A DNA stretch of 64,000 nucleotides from AP-15 sp963833745 (GCA_963833745.1 CAWHZD010000006.1:620001-684000), one strand, 5' to 3'. Shown: positions 44,369 to 52,900, counted from the stretch's first letter. Numbers and translations are program-made. The notes: generated by a model from the letters alone, not told the origin.

Positions 44369-45865
44369 CTATGAAAGACCGTTGGCGGCAAGAAATCTTG
44401 GATTCGCCAGACGCAGCTTGGCGATTGTCAGCCGCCACAGGATAGCGCGCGCGGGCGTCGAGCGCTCCGCCGAATTCTCGTACCCGCCGATGCGCAGTTG
44501 GCGGGCGAACCGGCGCAGCAAATCCGGCGGGTTGCCGACATGGCCAGTCCCGAAGAGCGCTTCCAGATCTCCCCTGACCGCCTCGAGAAATTCTTGCGGG
44601 CCGGCCTCGCGCTCGGCGATTGCCATGCAATTGGCGACGAGGCGTGCGTCAAGCCGGCGATCGGGCGGCAGTAGCGGCAAGAGATCGTTGACCAGCACGT
44701 CGCGGGCGTGCGCTAGCAATGCCGGTCCACGCGGCAGATCCTGCATCGCCTGGCGCTCCGCCCCATCCGGTGAAGCGGAGTTCGGCCTGTCGGGAGGTCG
44801 CAGGCCAAGTTCGCGCCGGGGTTCGAGGAGCATCAGGATTTCGAGCTCACACTCGCTGGCGCGTCGTCCGGTCAGCGCCAGATCGAGGCTGCGCTCACCG
44901 CCGAGCAGGTGGCGGTCGCTTTGCTGCAGCGCGATCACCGCCCAGCGCACGCTCGCCAGAACCTCCCAGAAATGGACACGGCCGGGGTCGATCGAGCGGG
45001 CGCTTTCGCTTTCGTAGCCGCGATAGAACGGCGTGCGGTCGGCGATGCCGCCAGCCTCCCGGTCCAACCGGGCGAAGCGCCATCCCTTGCTGCAGAACCA
45101 ACCGATATCCTCATGCGGATCGCCCCACCCGGCAAATTCCCAATCCAGGATCCCGGTCAGTCTCGTACCATCGAGCAGGTAGTTGCCGGTGCGGAAATCG
45201 TGGTGGCACAGTACCGGCTCGACCGGCGGCGGCAGGTGGGTTTCGAGCCAGCGAATGCCCCATTCGAGCACCGGGCGCGGCGACGGGTGCGTGTCGAGAT
45301 AGGCACGAAAACCGGCGATCTGGCCGGCCGGGCTGGCTGCTTTATAGGGTGTCAGACAATCGAGATCGGGCCGCGGCGGGCGGATAGCGTGGATCCGGGC
45401 AAGCTCGCGGCCGAGCCGTTCGGCGATTTCGGGCAATGCCGGGTCGAGCGCCGGGTCGCGGGTGATGCGATGCGCCGCCGCCGTGCCGGAGGCGCGGTAC
45501 ATGACAAAGAAAGGTTTCCCGAAGACGGCAGGATCGGCGCAGGCGAAAAGCGGTTCGGGTACCGTGACCCCGGCAGCGAACACCGCCTTCACCACCGCGA
45601 ATTCCTGCAAGCGGTCGAGGCTCGACGGCACCCCGGTCGTGCCCGCGGCGCGCAAGACGAGGTGCCGACGGCCGTCGAGCCTGCCGCCGGTAAAATGCGC
45701 GTCGAGCCCCCAATTTTCCTGGATCGCGCCGCCGAAAAGGGGGGCCAACCCGATGATCTCGCAGCTTCGCGCCCCGCTTGCCACAGCGAGAAAACGCGCC
45801 AGTGCAGCGCGCCGGTCATCGCCGCCCGCCGGCGGATCAGATCGCGGCGACGCCGTGTCCGCCAT
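44369..45865 (-). CDS. Phosphotransferase (APH-fold) fused to a DUF6285 domain
   Basis: 498 residues. The kinase-like domain (about 20-350) has the N-lobe GGAIQENWGLDAHF, the catalytic loop LCHHDFRTGNYLL and the metal site GILDWEFAGWGDP. Such proteins often sit beside acyl-CoA dehydrogenases and synthetases. The last 110 residues (PRGPALLAHARDVLVNDLLPLL and VANCMAIAEREA) resemble DUF6285, which in many genomes is a separate gene beside the kinase. The ATG at 45865 overlaps the end of the SDR gene by 29 bp. Probable small-molecule kinase of an acyl-CoA route. Confidence 0.8.
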   Translation of the reverse strand: MADTASPRSDPPAGGDDRRAALARFLAVASGARSCEIIGLAPLFGGAIQENWGLDAHFTGGRLDGRRHLVLRAAGTTGVPSSLDRLQEFAVVKAVFAAGVTVPEPLFACADPAVFGKPFFVMYRASGTAAAHRITRDPALDPALPEIAERLGRELARIHAIRPPRPDLDCLTPYKAASPAGQIAGFRAYLDTHPSPRPVLEWGIRWLETHLPPPVEPVLCHHDFRTGNYLLDGTRLTGILDWEFAGWGDPHEDIGWFCSKGWRFARLDREAGGIADRTPFYRGYESESARSIDPGRVHFWEVLASVRWAVIALQQSDRHLLGGERSLDLALTGRRASECELEILMLLEPRRELGLRPPDRPNSASPDGAERQAMQDLPRGPALLAHARDVLVNDLLPLLPPDRRLDARLVANCMAIAEREAGPQEFLEAVRGDLEALFGTGHVGNPPDLLRRFARQLRIGGYENSAERSTPARAILWRLTIAKLRLANPRFLAANGLS

Positions 45866-46610
45866 CGACGGCGATGACCGCACCGGTGATATAAGCCCCG
45901 GCCGGCGATGCCAGCAGCAGCATGGCGCCGTCGAGGTCGTCCGGCTGCGCGACGCGGCGCAACGGTATGCGCGCGGCGAGCCTTGTGCCGGCCGCACTGT
46001 GCAGGAAGTCGCGGTTGAAATCGGTCTCGACATATCCCGGGGCGAGCGCGTTGACGAGAATGCCGTGGCGCGCCAGCTCCATTGCCAGCACACGCGTCAG
46101 ATGGATGAGCCCGGCCTTGGCCGTCGTGTAGGCCGGCAATCGGGCGATCGTGCGCGACCCCAGCACCGAGGCGATGTTGACGACCCGTCCCGGCCGGCTG
46201 CGGTCGATCAAATGGCGGGCGAATTCCTGCGTCATCAACCAGGCGCCCTTGAGATTGGTGTCGAGAACGTAGTCCCAGTCCGCCTCGGTGTGTTCGAGCA
46301 CCGGTTTGGCAACGGTAACGCCGGCGTTGTTGACGAGAAGAGTCAGCGGCCCCAGCGCCCGTTCGGCCTCCGCGATGGCGACGGCGACGCTGTCCGAGCG
46401 GGTCACGTCAAGTGCGATCGCCGACGCCCGACCACCATCGGTTTCGATTTCTCGAGCGGCTTCGGCGAGCAGGTCGGTTCGCCTCGCCGCCAGCGCCACC
46501 TTGGCGCCGGCAGCGGCGAGCAGCAACGCCAAATGCCGCCCGATGCCGCTCGACGCACCAGTGACGAGCGCCACCTGCCCGGCGAGGTCAAAGCTCGGCA
46601 GCGGGGTCAT
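45837..46610 (-). CDS. SDR family oxidoreductase
   Basis: 257-residue short-chain dehydrogenase. Cofactor motif TGASSGIG, NNAG at the end of strand 4, catalytic Ser in NIASVLG and YxxxK as YTTAK, with the C-terminus DGGHGVAAI. It oxidises or reduces a hydroxyacyl or ketone. Its stop overlaps the phosphotransferase start by 29 bp. It lies 106 bp downstream of an acyl-CoA ligase, with a repeat in between. Confidence 0.9.
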   Translation of the reverse strand: MTPLPSFDLAGQVALVTGASSGIGRHLALLLAAAGAKVALAARRTDLLAEAAREIETDGGRASAIALDVTRSDSVAVAIAEAERALGPLTLLVNNAGVTVAKPVLEHTEADWDYVLDTNLKGAWLMTQEFARHLIDRSRPGRVVNIASVLGSRTIARLPAYTTAKAGLIHLTRVLAMELARHGILVNALAPGYVETDFNRDFLHSAAGTRLAARIPLRRVAQPDDLDGAMLLLASPAGAYITGAVIAVDGGHGVAAI

Positions 46611-46633
46611 GTCAGCGAGGTTCCGCCGCGACG

Positions 46634-46700
46634 CCCCTCACCCTCCCGCGGTACGGGTCCCTCCTTCTCCTTGCTTGCACGGAGAAGGCCGGGGTGGGGG
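46634..46700. repeat. Intergenic palindrome between acyl-CoA ligase and SDR genes
   Basis: A perfect stem CCTTCTCC (46663-46670) with GGAGAAGG (46681-46688) sits within an outer cccctcaccctcc / ggggtggggg pairing. It belongs to the same general palindrome class as the copies at 24181 and 25091. It may modulate expression of the downstream operon. Confidence 0.6.
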
Positions 46701-46716
46701 ACGGTTCCACCGGCCG

Positions 46717-48354
46717 TCACGACCCGATCCCCTTGGCGCGCTCGCGCAGTTCGAATTTCTGGACCTTTCCGGTCGAGGTCTTGGGCAACGGCCCGAATAC
46801 AACCGTACGCGGCACCTTGTAATGCGCGAGATTGGCGCGGCACCAGTCGATGACGTCAGCGGCGGCGATGGGCGGCGAATCCGGCGTCAGGGTCACGAAC
46901 GCGCACGGGCTTTCGCCCCATTTCGGGTCGGGCCGGGCAACGACCGCCGCTTCCATGATGTGCGGGTGACGGTAGAGCGCTTCTTCGACCTCGAGCGACG
47001 AGATGTTCTCGCCGCCCGAGATGATGATGTCCTTCGCCCGATCTTTGATCTCGACGTAGCCGTCGGGATGCACGACCGCGAGGTCGCCGGTGTGCAACCA
47101 CCCTTGATCGAAGGCCTCGGCGGTTGCCGCCGGGTTCTTCAGATAGCCTTTCATCAAGGTGTTGCTGCGCAATACCAGTTCGCCGAGCGTCGTTCCGTCC
47201 GCCGCCACGTCGGCCATCCCAGCAGGATCGACGACGCGCTGTCCGCCGAGGGTCAGCGACGCCACTCCTTGCCTGGCCATGCGGCCGGCACGCTCGGCGA
47301 GCGGCAATCCCTGCCAGGCCTCCTGCCAGGCGCAGACGGTGGATGGGCCGTAGCTCTCGGTCAACCCGTAGAGATGGGTGACGCGAAACCCCATCCGCTC
47401 CATCGCCTCGATGACCGCTGAGGGTGGTGCGGCGCCGCCGGTCGCGGCCTCGACGACATGGTCGAAGCGGCGCCTGACCGACGCCGGCGCATGCACCAAC
47501 AAGTTCAGCACGATCGGCGCGCCGCACAGATGGGTGACGCGATGCTCGGCGATCGCGCTAAAGACCGGCGCCGGATCGACGCGGCGCAGGCAGACGTGGG
47601 TCCCGGCGACGGTAGTCACCGCCCAGGGATAGGTCCAGCCGTTGCAATGGAACATCGGCAGGGTCCACAGATAGACCGAATCGCGATCGAGCCCGAACGT
47701 GATCGCGTTGCCGAGCGCGTTCAGAAAAGCGCCGCGATGGTGATAGACGACACCCTTCGGATTGCCGGTCGTCCCGGAGGTGTAGTTGAGCGTGATCGGC
47801 GCCCACTCGTCGGCGGGGCGGACCCAATCGGCGGCTGGATCGCCTTGTGCGAGAAAGTCTTCGTATTCGACGCCGCCGAGGGGGTCGCCGCCGGTCGTGT
47901 CGACGATCTCAACCAGCGGCAGCGGCCGGCCGAACTCGGCGAGCGCCGGCTTGACCACCGGCGCGAATTCCCGGTCGGCGATCAGCAATTTGGCTTCGCC
48001 GTGGTCGAGGATGAAGGCGATCGAGCGTGCGTCGAGCCGAGTGTTCAGTGCATTGAGCACCGCCCCGGCCATCGGCACGCCATAATGCGCTTCGAGCAAT
48101 GCCGGCACGTTGGGCGCCATTACCGCGACCGTGTCGCCGAGGCGAACCCCGCGCTGTCGCAGCGCATCGGCGAGCCGCCGGCAACGCGCGTAGAACTCGC
48201 GATAGGTGTAGCGTGCATCGCCATACACGATCGCGAGCTTGTCGGGATAGACCGCCGCGGCGCGCGCAAGAAAGGAAAGCGGCGTCAGCGCCGTAAAATT
48301 CGCGGCGGACCGGGCGAGATGCGGCGCGTCATAGTGCCCGCCGGAGGATGACAC
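46717..48354 (-). CDS. Acyl-CoA synthetase (long/medium-chain AMP-forming type)
   Basis: 545 residues of the ANL superfamily. Loop LNYTSGTTGNPKG, TLPMFHCNGWTYPW, the adenylate motif TESYG, HTGDLAVVHPDGYVEIKDR, and the catalytic Lys in TSTGKVQKFELR. It activates a fatty or side-chain acid. The GTG at 48354 (MSSSGGHYDAPH) has AAAGGGG 5-7 bases upstream; ATGs at 48390 and 48417 are in frame but have poor spacing. It heads the ligase-SDR-phosphotransferase-ribBA run. Confidence 0.88.
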   Translation of the reverse strand: MSSSGGHYDAPHLARSAANFTALTPLSFLARAAAVYPDKLAIVYGDARYTYREFYARCRRLADALRQRGVRLGDTVAVMAPNVPALLEAHYGVPMAGAVLNALNTRLDARSIAFILDHGEAKLLIADREFAPVVKPALAEFGRPLPLVEIVDTTGGDPLGGVEYEDFLAQGDPAADWVRPADEWAPITLNYTSGTTGNPKGVVYHHRGAFLNALGNAITFGLDRDSVYLWTLPMFHCNGWTYPWAVTTVAGTHVCLRRVDPAPVFSAIAEHRVTHLCGAPIVLNLLVHAPASVRRRFDHVVEAATGGAAPPSAVIEAMERMGFRVTHLYGLTESYGPSTVCAWQEAWQGLPLAERAGRMARQGVASLTLGGQRVVDPAGMADVAADGTTLGELVLRSNTLMKGYLKNPAATAEAFDQGWLHTGDLAVVHPDGYVEIKDRAKDIIISGGENISSLEVEEALYRHPHIMEAAVVARPDPKWGESPCAFVTLTPDSPPIAAADVIDWCRANLAHYKVPRTVVFGPLPKTSTGKVQKFELRERAKGIGS

Positions 48355-48432
48355 GGTCGACCCCTTTGCTGCCCACGTCTGTCGCCGCATCCTCCCGGGA
48401 CCGCTGGCCAAGGTCAAGCCGCCGTGCGTGGC

Positions 48433-48960
48433 TCAGAGCGGCCTCAGCCCGTCAGCGCGCCATTCGAGAACGATTTGGGGCGGCTCCTCGGCGACCACGG
48501 TAAAGCCGAGCTTGTCGTATAACCGCTGGGCCGCCCAGTTGTAGGAGAACGAGCGCAACCGCGCCGGCAGGCCGAGCCGCCGCGGCTCGTCCAAGGCTGC
48601 GGCCAGGACCGTCGCGCCGATCCCGATGCCCTGTGCCTGGGGCAGCAGGGCGAAGTCGATAAAATAGACGCAATCGGCCTGAACTTCGCTGACGATACGT
48701 CCGACCGGCCAGCGGTCGAGCTCGATGATGTCGTAGCGCGCGGCTGGAAAGCGCTGGCGATAGGTGTCGTTCATCGAGCGGAACTGAACTTGCAGCAGGA
48801 ATTCCTTGTCGTGTGCCGAAATCGGCATCAACGCCATCTCCGCCGCCCGGTTGCCGGCGAACAGCAGATAAAGAAACGCTTCTTCGGAAGACCCGCCGGC
48901 GGCCGGCCGCAGTCCGACCGTGCCATGTGAGGTACGAATTGTCAGTTCGGATCGTCCCAT
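48433..48960 (-). CDS. GNAT family N-acetyltransferase
   Basis: 175 residues. The acetyl-CoA loop is PQAQGIGIGATVLAAALDE, followed by SFSYNWAAQRLYDKLGFTVV. The N-terminal third (LYLLFAGNRAAEMALMPISAHDKEF) matches neither RimI nor other known subfamilies by eye. It lies next to tail-collar genes and a DUF6916 gene, a neighbourhood I believe recurs in related bacteria, so it may modify a surface protein. It is divergent from the DUF6916 gene. Confidence 0.82.
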   Translation of the reverse strand: MGRSELTIRTSHGTVGLRPAAGGSSEEAFLYLLFAGNRAAEMALMPISAHDKEFLLQVQFRSMNDTYRQRFPAARYDIIELDRWPVGRIVSEVQADCVYFIDFALLPQAQGIGIGATVLAAALDEPRRLGLPARLRSFSYNWAAQRLYDKLGFTVVAEEPPQIVLEWRADGLRPL

Positions 48961-49076
48961 CGCGGATCTCGCCGGCTCCAGGCGGCTATTGGTCTCTTTG
49001 CCGCGGGTGGGGCAACGCCAATATGTTCCAATTAAGTGATTGCGGCCGGCCGACGCCGCAGAGGTGAGACGGACCG

Positions 49077-49376
49077 ATGAATACGATCGACGAACTGGTT
49101 GCCGATGATTTTGTCTCGTTTGCCGGCAAGGTGTTTCGCCCGGCTGGGACCGATCTCGACCTGACTTTGGCCGCCATCGACCAACGCGAATTTCCGGGTT
49201 GGGAAGCCGCGGCGCGCAAGCCGTTCTCGCTGATACTTCGCGGTCCGCGCCGCCCGGTGTTGCCCGAGGGCCTCCACCGCGTTCTGATCGCGGATGGCCC
49301 GGTCCTGACGCTTTACGTCATCCCGATCCTGACCGCGGCGGGCGATCACCAGGATTACCAGATCGTCTTCAACTGA
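49077..49376 (+). CDS. DUF6916-like small protein
   Basis: 99 residues, no signal peptide, no membrane helix. Sequence marks are DDFVSFAGKVFRPAG, FSLILRGPRRPVLPEGLHRV and the end LYVIPILTAAGDHQDYQIVF. It looks like a compact beta-rich domain of the DUF6916 group. Function unknown. It faces three tail-collar genes on the other strand, ending 13 bp before the first, which suggests a shared role as a chaperone or structural partner. Confidence 0.7.
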   Translation: MNTIDELVADDFVSFAGKVFRPAGTDLDLTLAAIDQREFPGWEAAARKPFSLILRGPRRPVLPEGLHRVLIADGPVLTLYVIPILTAAGDHQDYQIVFN

Positions 49377-49389
49377 CTTGGCGCCCTGG

Positions 49390-49935
49390 TCAGTTGCGCG
49401 ACGGGAACACTCCTTGCAGCGCGATACAATAATTGATCGTCAAAAACGGCATCCGGTTTTCGTGCGGCAGATTATTGCCTGCGGCGCTGACGGCGCCGGC
49501 CGCCATCGCGACCGTCGGCGCGGCGTTGCTATAGACGTTTTCGACCGGGTTGTTGGCTTCCATCCCATAGCCGCTGCCCATCAGCACGCCGCCGCTCGGG
49601 ATATTGGCGCCGTTTGCCTGGCCGTTGTTGGTGGCGTTCAGGGTATGGCCATGGATCGGAACTTCGCTGGTCAATAGTTGATGCGATTCCTGCCCACCGG
49701 CCGCTCCGAGACTGTATGACGACAGCCCCGGTCCTTGGCCAAAGCTCAAGGCGAGTCGGCCGCGCAAATCGGGCAGGTTGAAGGTAGTTTGGCCATTGCC
49801 GCCAAAGGTCGTCCCGAGCAGCGAAAACAGCGCCGTATTCTGGGCGATCGACAGTGTCTGCCCGGCGCACATCGCCCAGCCGCGGGGCGCGAAGTTGAAG
49901 GCGAAGGCCTCGATCATCGACAGATAGGGCGACAT
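49390..49935 (-). CDS. Phage tail collar / microcystin-dependent-protein-like, paralog 1
   Basis: 181 residues with the tail-collar fold. Opens AFNFAPRGWAMCAGQTLSIA, then LFSLLGTTFGGNGQTTFNLP and DLRGRLALSFGQGPGLS. A His motif VPIHGHTLNA may bind metal. The C-terminus PFLTINYCIALQGVFPS is shared by all three copies. Such proteins form the tip of phage fibres, but no phage head, tail or lysis genes are nearby. A Cys in the N-part and one near the end could form a disulfide. Confidence 0.88.
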   Translation of the reverse strand: MSPYLSMIEAFAFNFAPRGWAMCAGQTLSIAQNTALFSLLGTTFGGNGQTTFNLPDLRGRLALSFGQGPGLSSYSLGAAGGQESHQLLTSEVPIHGHTLNATNNGQANGANIPSGGVLMGSGYGMEANNPVENVYSNAAPTVAMAAGAVSAAGNNLPHENRMPFLTINYCIALQGVFPSRN

Positions 49936-49970
49936 CGGCGCCGATGCTCCTTGATGTTGGGGTCGCCGGC

Positions 49971-50513
49971 TTAGCTTCGCGCCGGGAAAATGCCGTTCAG
50001 TGCGATGCAGAAGTTCAGGGTGAGATAGGGCTGAAGGTTGTTGTGCGGCTGACTACCGCCGGCCGCCGCGGTCAGCGCCGCCGGCGCCAATGTCGTGGGA
50101 GTGCCGGAAGCGCTGTACAGCGCGAGGTTGACCGCGCCACCTCTGCCGCCGGTCTGTCCTTCGGCTTCGATCGAGCCGCTCGGCGTATTTGCCGTGGCCG
50201 GGCTGGCGCCGGCGAACAGCCCGTGCGTGTGCCGCGGGTAAGACGAATTGTTGATCGATACAGTTTCTTGGCCGCCGGTTTCGCCGATCGCATAATTGGC
50301 GAGCCCCGGTCCCTGGCCAAACCCGATCGGCGCCCGGCTGCGCAAATCGGGTAGCGCGAAGTTGTTCGTGCCGTTGCCGCCGTAATAGGTGCCGATCAGC
50401 GAAAACAGCGCGGTATTCTGCGAGATCGCCAATAGCTGCCCTTGGCACAGCGCCCAGCCCTGCGGGGCAAAATTGCAGCCGAAAACGGTGATCTGCGCGA
50501 TGAATGGATCCAT
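49971..50513 (-). CDS. Phage tail collar / microcystin-dependent-protein-like, paralog 2
   Basis: 180 residues, same layout as its neighbour: CNFAPQGWALCQGQLLAI, GTYYGGNGTNNFALPDLRSR, the His motif YPRHTHGLFAG, and the end YLTLNFCIALNGIFPARS. The middle loop (about 95-135) differs strongly from the paralogs, as expected for receptor-facing loops. The gene lies 35 bp upstream of paralog 1. The short spacers suggest one operon transcribed from 51062 leftwards. Confidence 0.88.
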   Translation of the reverse strand: MDPFIAQITVFGCNFAPQGWALCQGQLLAISQNTALFSLIGTYYGGNGTNNFALPDLRSRAPIGFGQGPGLANYAIGETGGQETVSINNSSYPRHTHGLFAGASPATANTPSGSIEAEGQTGGRGGAVNLALYSASGTPTTLAPAALTAAAGGSQPHNNLQPYLTLNFCIALNGIFPARS

Positions 50514-50543
50514 TTTGCCGAGCTCTCCCGATTACCGCGGCGG

Positions 50544-51062
50544 CTAGTTCTGAGACGGGAAGATGCCGGCCAGCGCGATAATGTAGTTTAGTCCCAAATA
50601 GGGCTCGCGGTTTTCGTGAGCGCCCCCCGCGCCGAACGGGCCGATCGACCCCGGCGCCAGCGCGGTCGGCGAGCCGGCACCGTAGATTCTGACCGCCGCC
50701 GCCGGGGTCCCAAGCGCGAGGCCCGGTCCTGGGTTGGCCGCGCTGACGTTTGCCGCCGCCATCATCGTGTGGGTGTGCGTCGGGGCCTGGGCGCCATTCA
50801 GGGTGACGGTCTCGACACCGCCGGGCTGGCCCTGAGTATAATTTGACAGGCCGGGCCCTTGGCCTTGGCTGATGGCGGCACGGCCGCGCAGGTCGGGAAG
50901 GGCAAAGTTCTGCTGGCCGTCACCGCCAAAATAGGTCCCGATCAGCGAGAACAACGCGCTGTACTGGGAGATCGGCAGGAGTTGTCCCTGACACAACGCC
51001 CAATCCACCGGCGCAAAATTGAACCCGACGAGCCGGATCGTTCCCAGAAAGGCTAGGCTCAT
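50544..51062 (-). CDS. Phage tail collar / microcystin-dependent-protein-like, paralog 3
   Basis: 172 residues. It shares FNFAPVDWALCQGQLLPISQ, GTYFGGDGQQNFALPDLRGR and the His motif APTHTHTMMA. The end YLGLNYIIALAGIFPSQN has Ile in place of the second Cys found in paralogs 1 and 2, so the proposed disulfide is absent here. It is the first gene of the three-gene run, 30 bp before paralog 2. Confidence 0.88.
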   Translation of the reverse strand: MSLAFLGTIRLVGFNFAPVDWALCQGQLLPISQYSALFSLIGTYFGGDGQQNFALPDLRGRAAISQGQGPGLSNYTQGQPGGVETVTLNGAQAPTHTHTMMAAANVSAANPGPGLALGTPAAAVRIYGAGSPTALAPGSIGPFGAGGAHENREPYLGLNYIIALAGIFPSQN

Positions 51063-51084
51063 GTCTTGCCCTCTATCTCAGTCG

Positions 51085-51152
51085 GAGCCGGATCTTGCTC
51101 AGAGCCGGATCTTGCTCAGAGCCGGATCTTGCTCAGAGCCGGATCTTGATCG
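51085..51152. repeat. Tandem repeat, four copies of 17 bp
   Basis: Unit gagccggatcttgctca at 51085, 51102 and 51119 is exact; the fourth at 51136 has two changes (gagccggatcttgatcg). It lies between the start of the collar operon and the PEP-CTERM gene, so it is in the collar operon's upstream region. It may be slippage-prone and tune transcription, or bind a regulator in phase. Confidence 0.8.
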
Positions 51153-51167
51153 AAGCGGAGCGAAGGC

Positions 51168-51788
51168 TCACCCGCGGGCTCGCTTGGCACGCGCGCCCGC
51201 CGCCCACATCCCGGCGAGACCCACCCCAAGCAATGCCAGGCTCGCCGGCTCCGGGACTGGTGTGATTACGCCCCCGGTCGTCACGTCCAGGATCAGCATG
51301 CTGCCGACGGCCGGGTTTTCGCCGACGAGGTTGACGATGATGTCGGTCGGCGTCAACAACTCGAGCGGACTGACGCCGGCTGGGCGAAAGTCCGCGGCGC
51401 TGGCCGGGTCGACTTTGACGCCGGTGATGTCGACGCCTGAGGAAAAGGTGAACGCGAAGCCGGTGAAGGTGTCGGGACAAGGCACCGTTGAAACGCTGCA
51501 AAACGGCAACGACGCCTCGTTGGTGATCGTGATCGTCGTGTCGCCGACGTCGATCGTCGCCTCGTCTTCCACGCCTATGGGGAAATGCGCGGGGATCAGG
51601 GTCGGTCCGCTGCCTTCAATTTCCGTGGGAGGCGGATTTGTATAAGGCGGGCTGGGAACGCTCGTTCCGAGGAAAAACAACGCGGAGACCGTGTTGGTCC
51701 CGTCGCCGATCAGGCCGGCCTGCGCCGGCGCGCCGGCTTGCATCAACACCAAGCCCGCAGCCAAACCGATAAGTGCCGTTAGACGCAT
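51168..51788 (-). CDS. PEP-CTERM sorting domain protein
   Basis: 206 residues. A signal peptide (MRLTALIGLAAGLVLMQAGAPAQA) is followed by a beta-rich secreted domain. The C-terminal sorting tag has VPEP, a hydrophobic helix (ASLALLGVGLAGMWAAGA) and a basic tail RAKRARG. PEP-CTERM proteins are processed by an exosortase and exported to the surface, usually with exopolysaccharide. No exosortase gene is in the window. ATG 51788 follows ggaaggacc. The gene reads away from the collar genes' promoter repeat. Confidence 0.88.
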   Translation of the reverse strand: MRLTALIGLAAGLVLMQAGAPAQAGLIGDGTNTVSALFFLGTSVPSPPYTNPPPTEIEGSGPTLIPAHFPIGVEDEATIDVGDTTITITNEASLPFCSVSTVPCPDTFTGFAFTFSSGVDITGVKVDPASAADFRPAGVSPLELLTPTDIIVNLVGENPAVGSMLILDVTTGGVITPVPEPASLALLGVGLAGMWAAGARAKRARG

Positions 51789-52249
51789 TTCTGGTCCTTC
51801 CGTATTGACGCGGCGGCACCGCCGCATTCGTCCCGACGGCATGCCCGATTCGATAAAGTGCGTACCGTTTCCAGCCGGTTGGTCAACCGCTAAACTCAGT
51901 GATTAAATCGACATTATTACTACCAGTCGAAAGCAGGGCCGGTCAATTCCCTCTTTCATCTTCGCCCGAATTTACCCTCTTTGTTGCCGGCGATGCCGCC
52001 GGGATCATCATGGGACGCCGCGGCTGAGCCCTCAGTGTCTGACGCGAAATGCTGAGCGAGACATCATGTATTGCTCGTCGCCCCGTGCAAGCGGCGGGCG
52101 CAGGGCCCGCCCCTCGCATGAACAGAGGCAACTACCGTAACCTCCGGTTCCCGAATTCCCGCCTGCGCAGGAATGACGACCAGCCTACTGATATTTCGAG
52201 ATACATTGCTAGGTGGGCGGGCGCCAGGCGCCGCGGCAAGGAGGAAGTC
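51789..52249. other. Intergenic region with a reduced palindromic repeat
   Basis: 461 bp between the divergent PEP-CTERM and DsbA-family genes. It holds no credible gene. A partial copy of the dispersed palindrome lies at 52155-52180. The 52239-52246 run aaggagga is the ribosome site of the next gene. Confidence 0.5.
52155..52180. repeat. Partial dispersed palindrome (ATTCCCGC...GGAATGACGAC)
   Basis: ATTCC...GGAAT with inner CGC/GCG, followed by GACGAC. It is a reduced relative of the elements at 5434-5514 and 52979-53085. Confidence 0.6.
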
Positions 52250-52900
52250 ATGCACATCGACATCGTCTCGGATGTCGCCTGCCCGTGGTGCTTTATCGGC
52301 AAGCGCCGGCTCGAGCGCGCGCTGGCGCTGAGGCCGGACATCGGCGCAACCCGGTCGTGGCGCGCCTTTCAGCTCAACCCGGATTTGCCGAGCGAGGGCA
52401 TTCCGCATGAATTTTTTATTGCGGCAAAATTTGGCGGTCCCCCTCAGGCCGCGCGGAGCTATGCCGCAATAGCCGCCGCCGGGCGCGCCGAGGGGATCGA
52501 CTTCGCCTTTGAGCGGATCCGGCGCACCCCCAACACCTTGTGCGCCCATCGGCTGATCCGGCTGGCCGCCATGGAGGGAGGCGGCGACGCCATGGTCGAA
52601 GCGCTGTTCCGCGCCTATTTCTGCGACGGAGTCGACATCGGCGATATCGACGCTCTGGCGACGATTGCCGCGGCGGCCGGTCTCGACCGCCGTGCGGTCG
52701 GCGCTTATCTCGCCGGCGAGGTTGGGTCCGCCGAAGTAACGGCCGAAGGCCGACGCGCGCGACGGCTTGGCATCCACGCCGTTCCATGTTTCGTCATCGA
52801 GCGTGGTTACGCGATTTCGGGAGCACAGGAACCAGAGATGTTCCTACCGTTGCTCGATCTCGCCGCCGGCATCGGCAATCCCGCTGCCGCCGAGGCATAA
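52250..52900 (+). CDS. DsbA family oxidoreductase (FrnE-like)
   Basis: 216-residue thioredoxin-fold protein. Active site CPWC is at the N-terminus (SDVACPWCFIGKRRLERAL), followed by the helical insertion and the C-terminal cis-Pro region GIHAVPCFVIERGYAISG, as in FrnE and 2-hydroxychromene-2-carboxylate isomerase relatives. There is no signal peptide, so it acts in the cytoplasm, possibly as an isomerase or a thiol-disulfide protein. ATG 52250 follows aaggagga. Confidence 0.88.
   Translation: MHIDIVSDVACPWCFIGKRRLERALALRPDIGATRSWRAFQLNPDLPSEGIPHEFFIAAKFGGPPQAARSYAAIAAAGRAEGIDFAFERIRRTPNTLCAHRLIRLAAMEGGGDAMVEALFRAYFCDGVDIGDIDALATIAAAAGLDRRAVGAYLAGEVGSAEVTAEGRRARRLGIHAVPCFVIERGYAISGAQEPEMFLPLLDLAAGIGNPAAAEA

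Noticed and set aside
45462..46853. 463-codon plus-strand frame over the phosphotransferase and SDR genes
   Set aside because: Covers two genes with motifs on the other strand; Arg/Ser-rich and no domain.
49390..51062. Prophage or tailocin
   Set aside because: Only collar-type proteins are present; no sheath, tube, baseplate, terminase, integrase or lysis genes were found around them.
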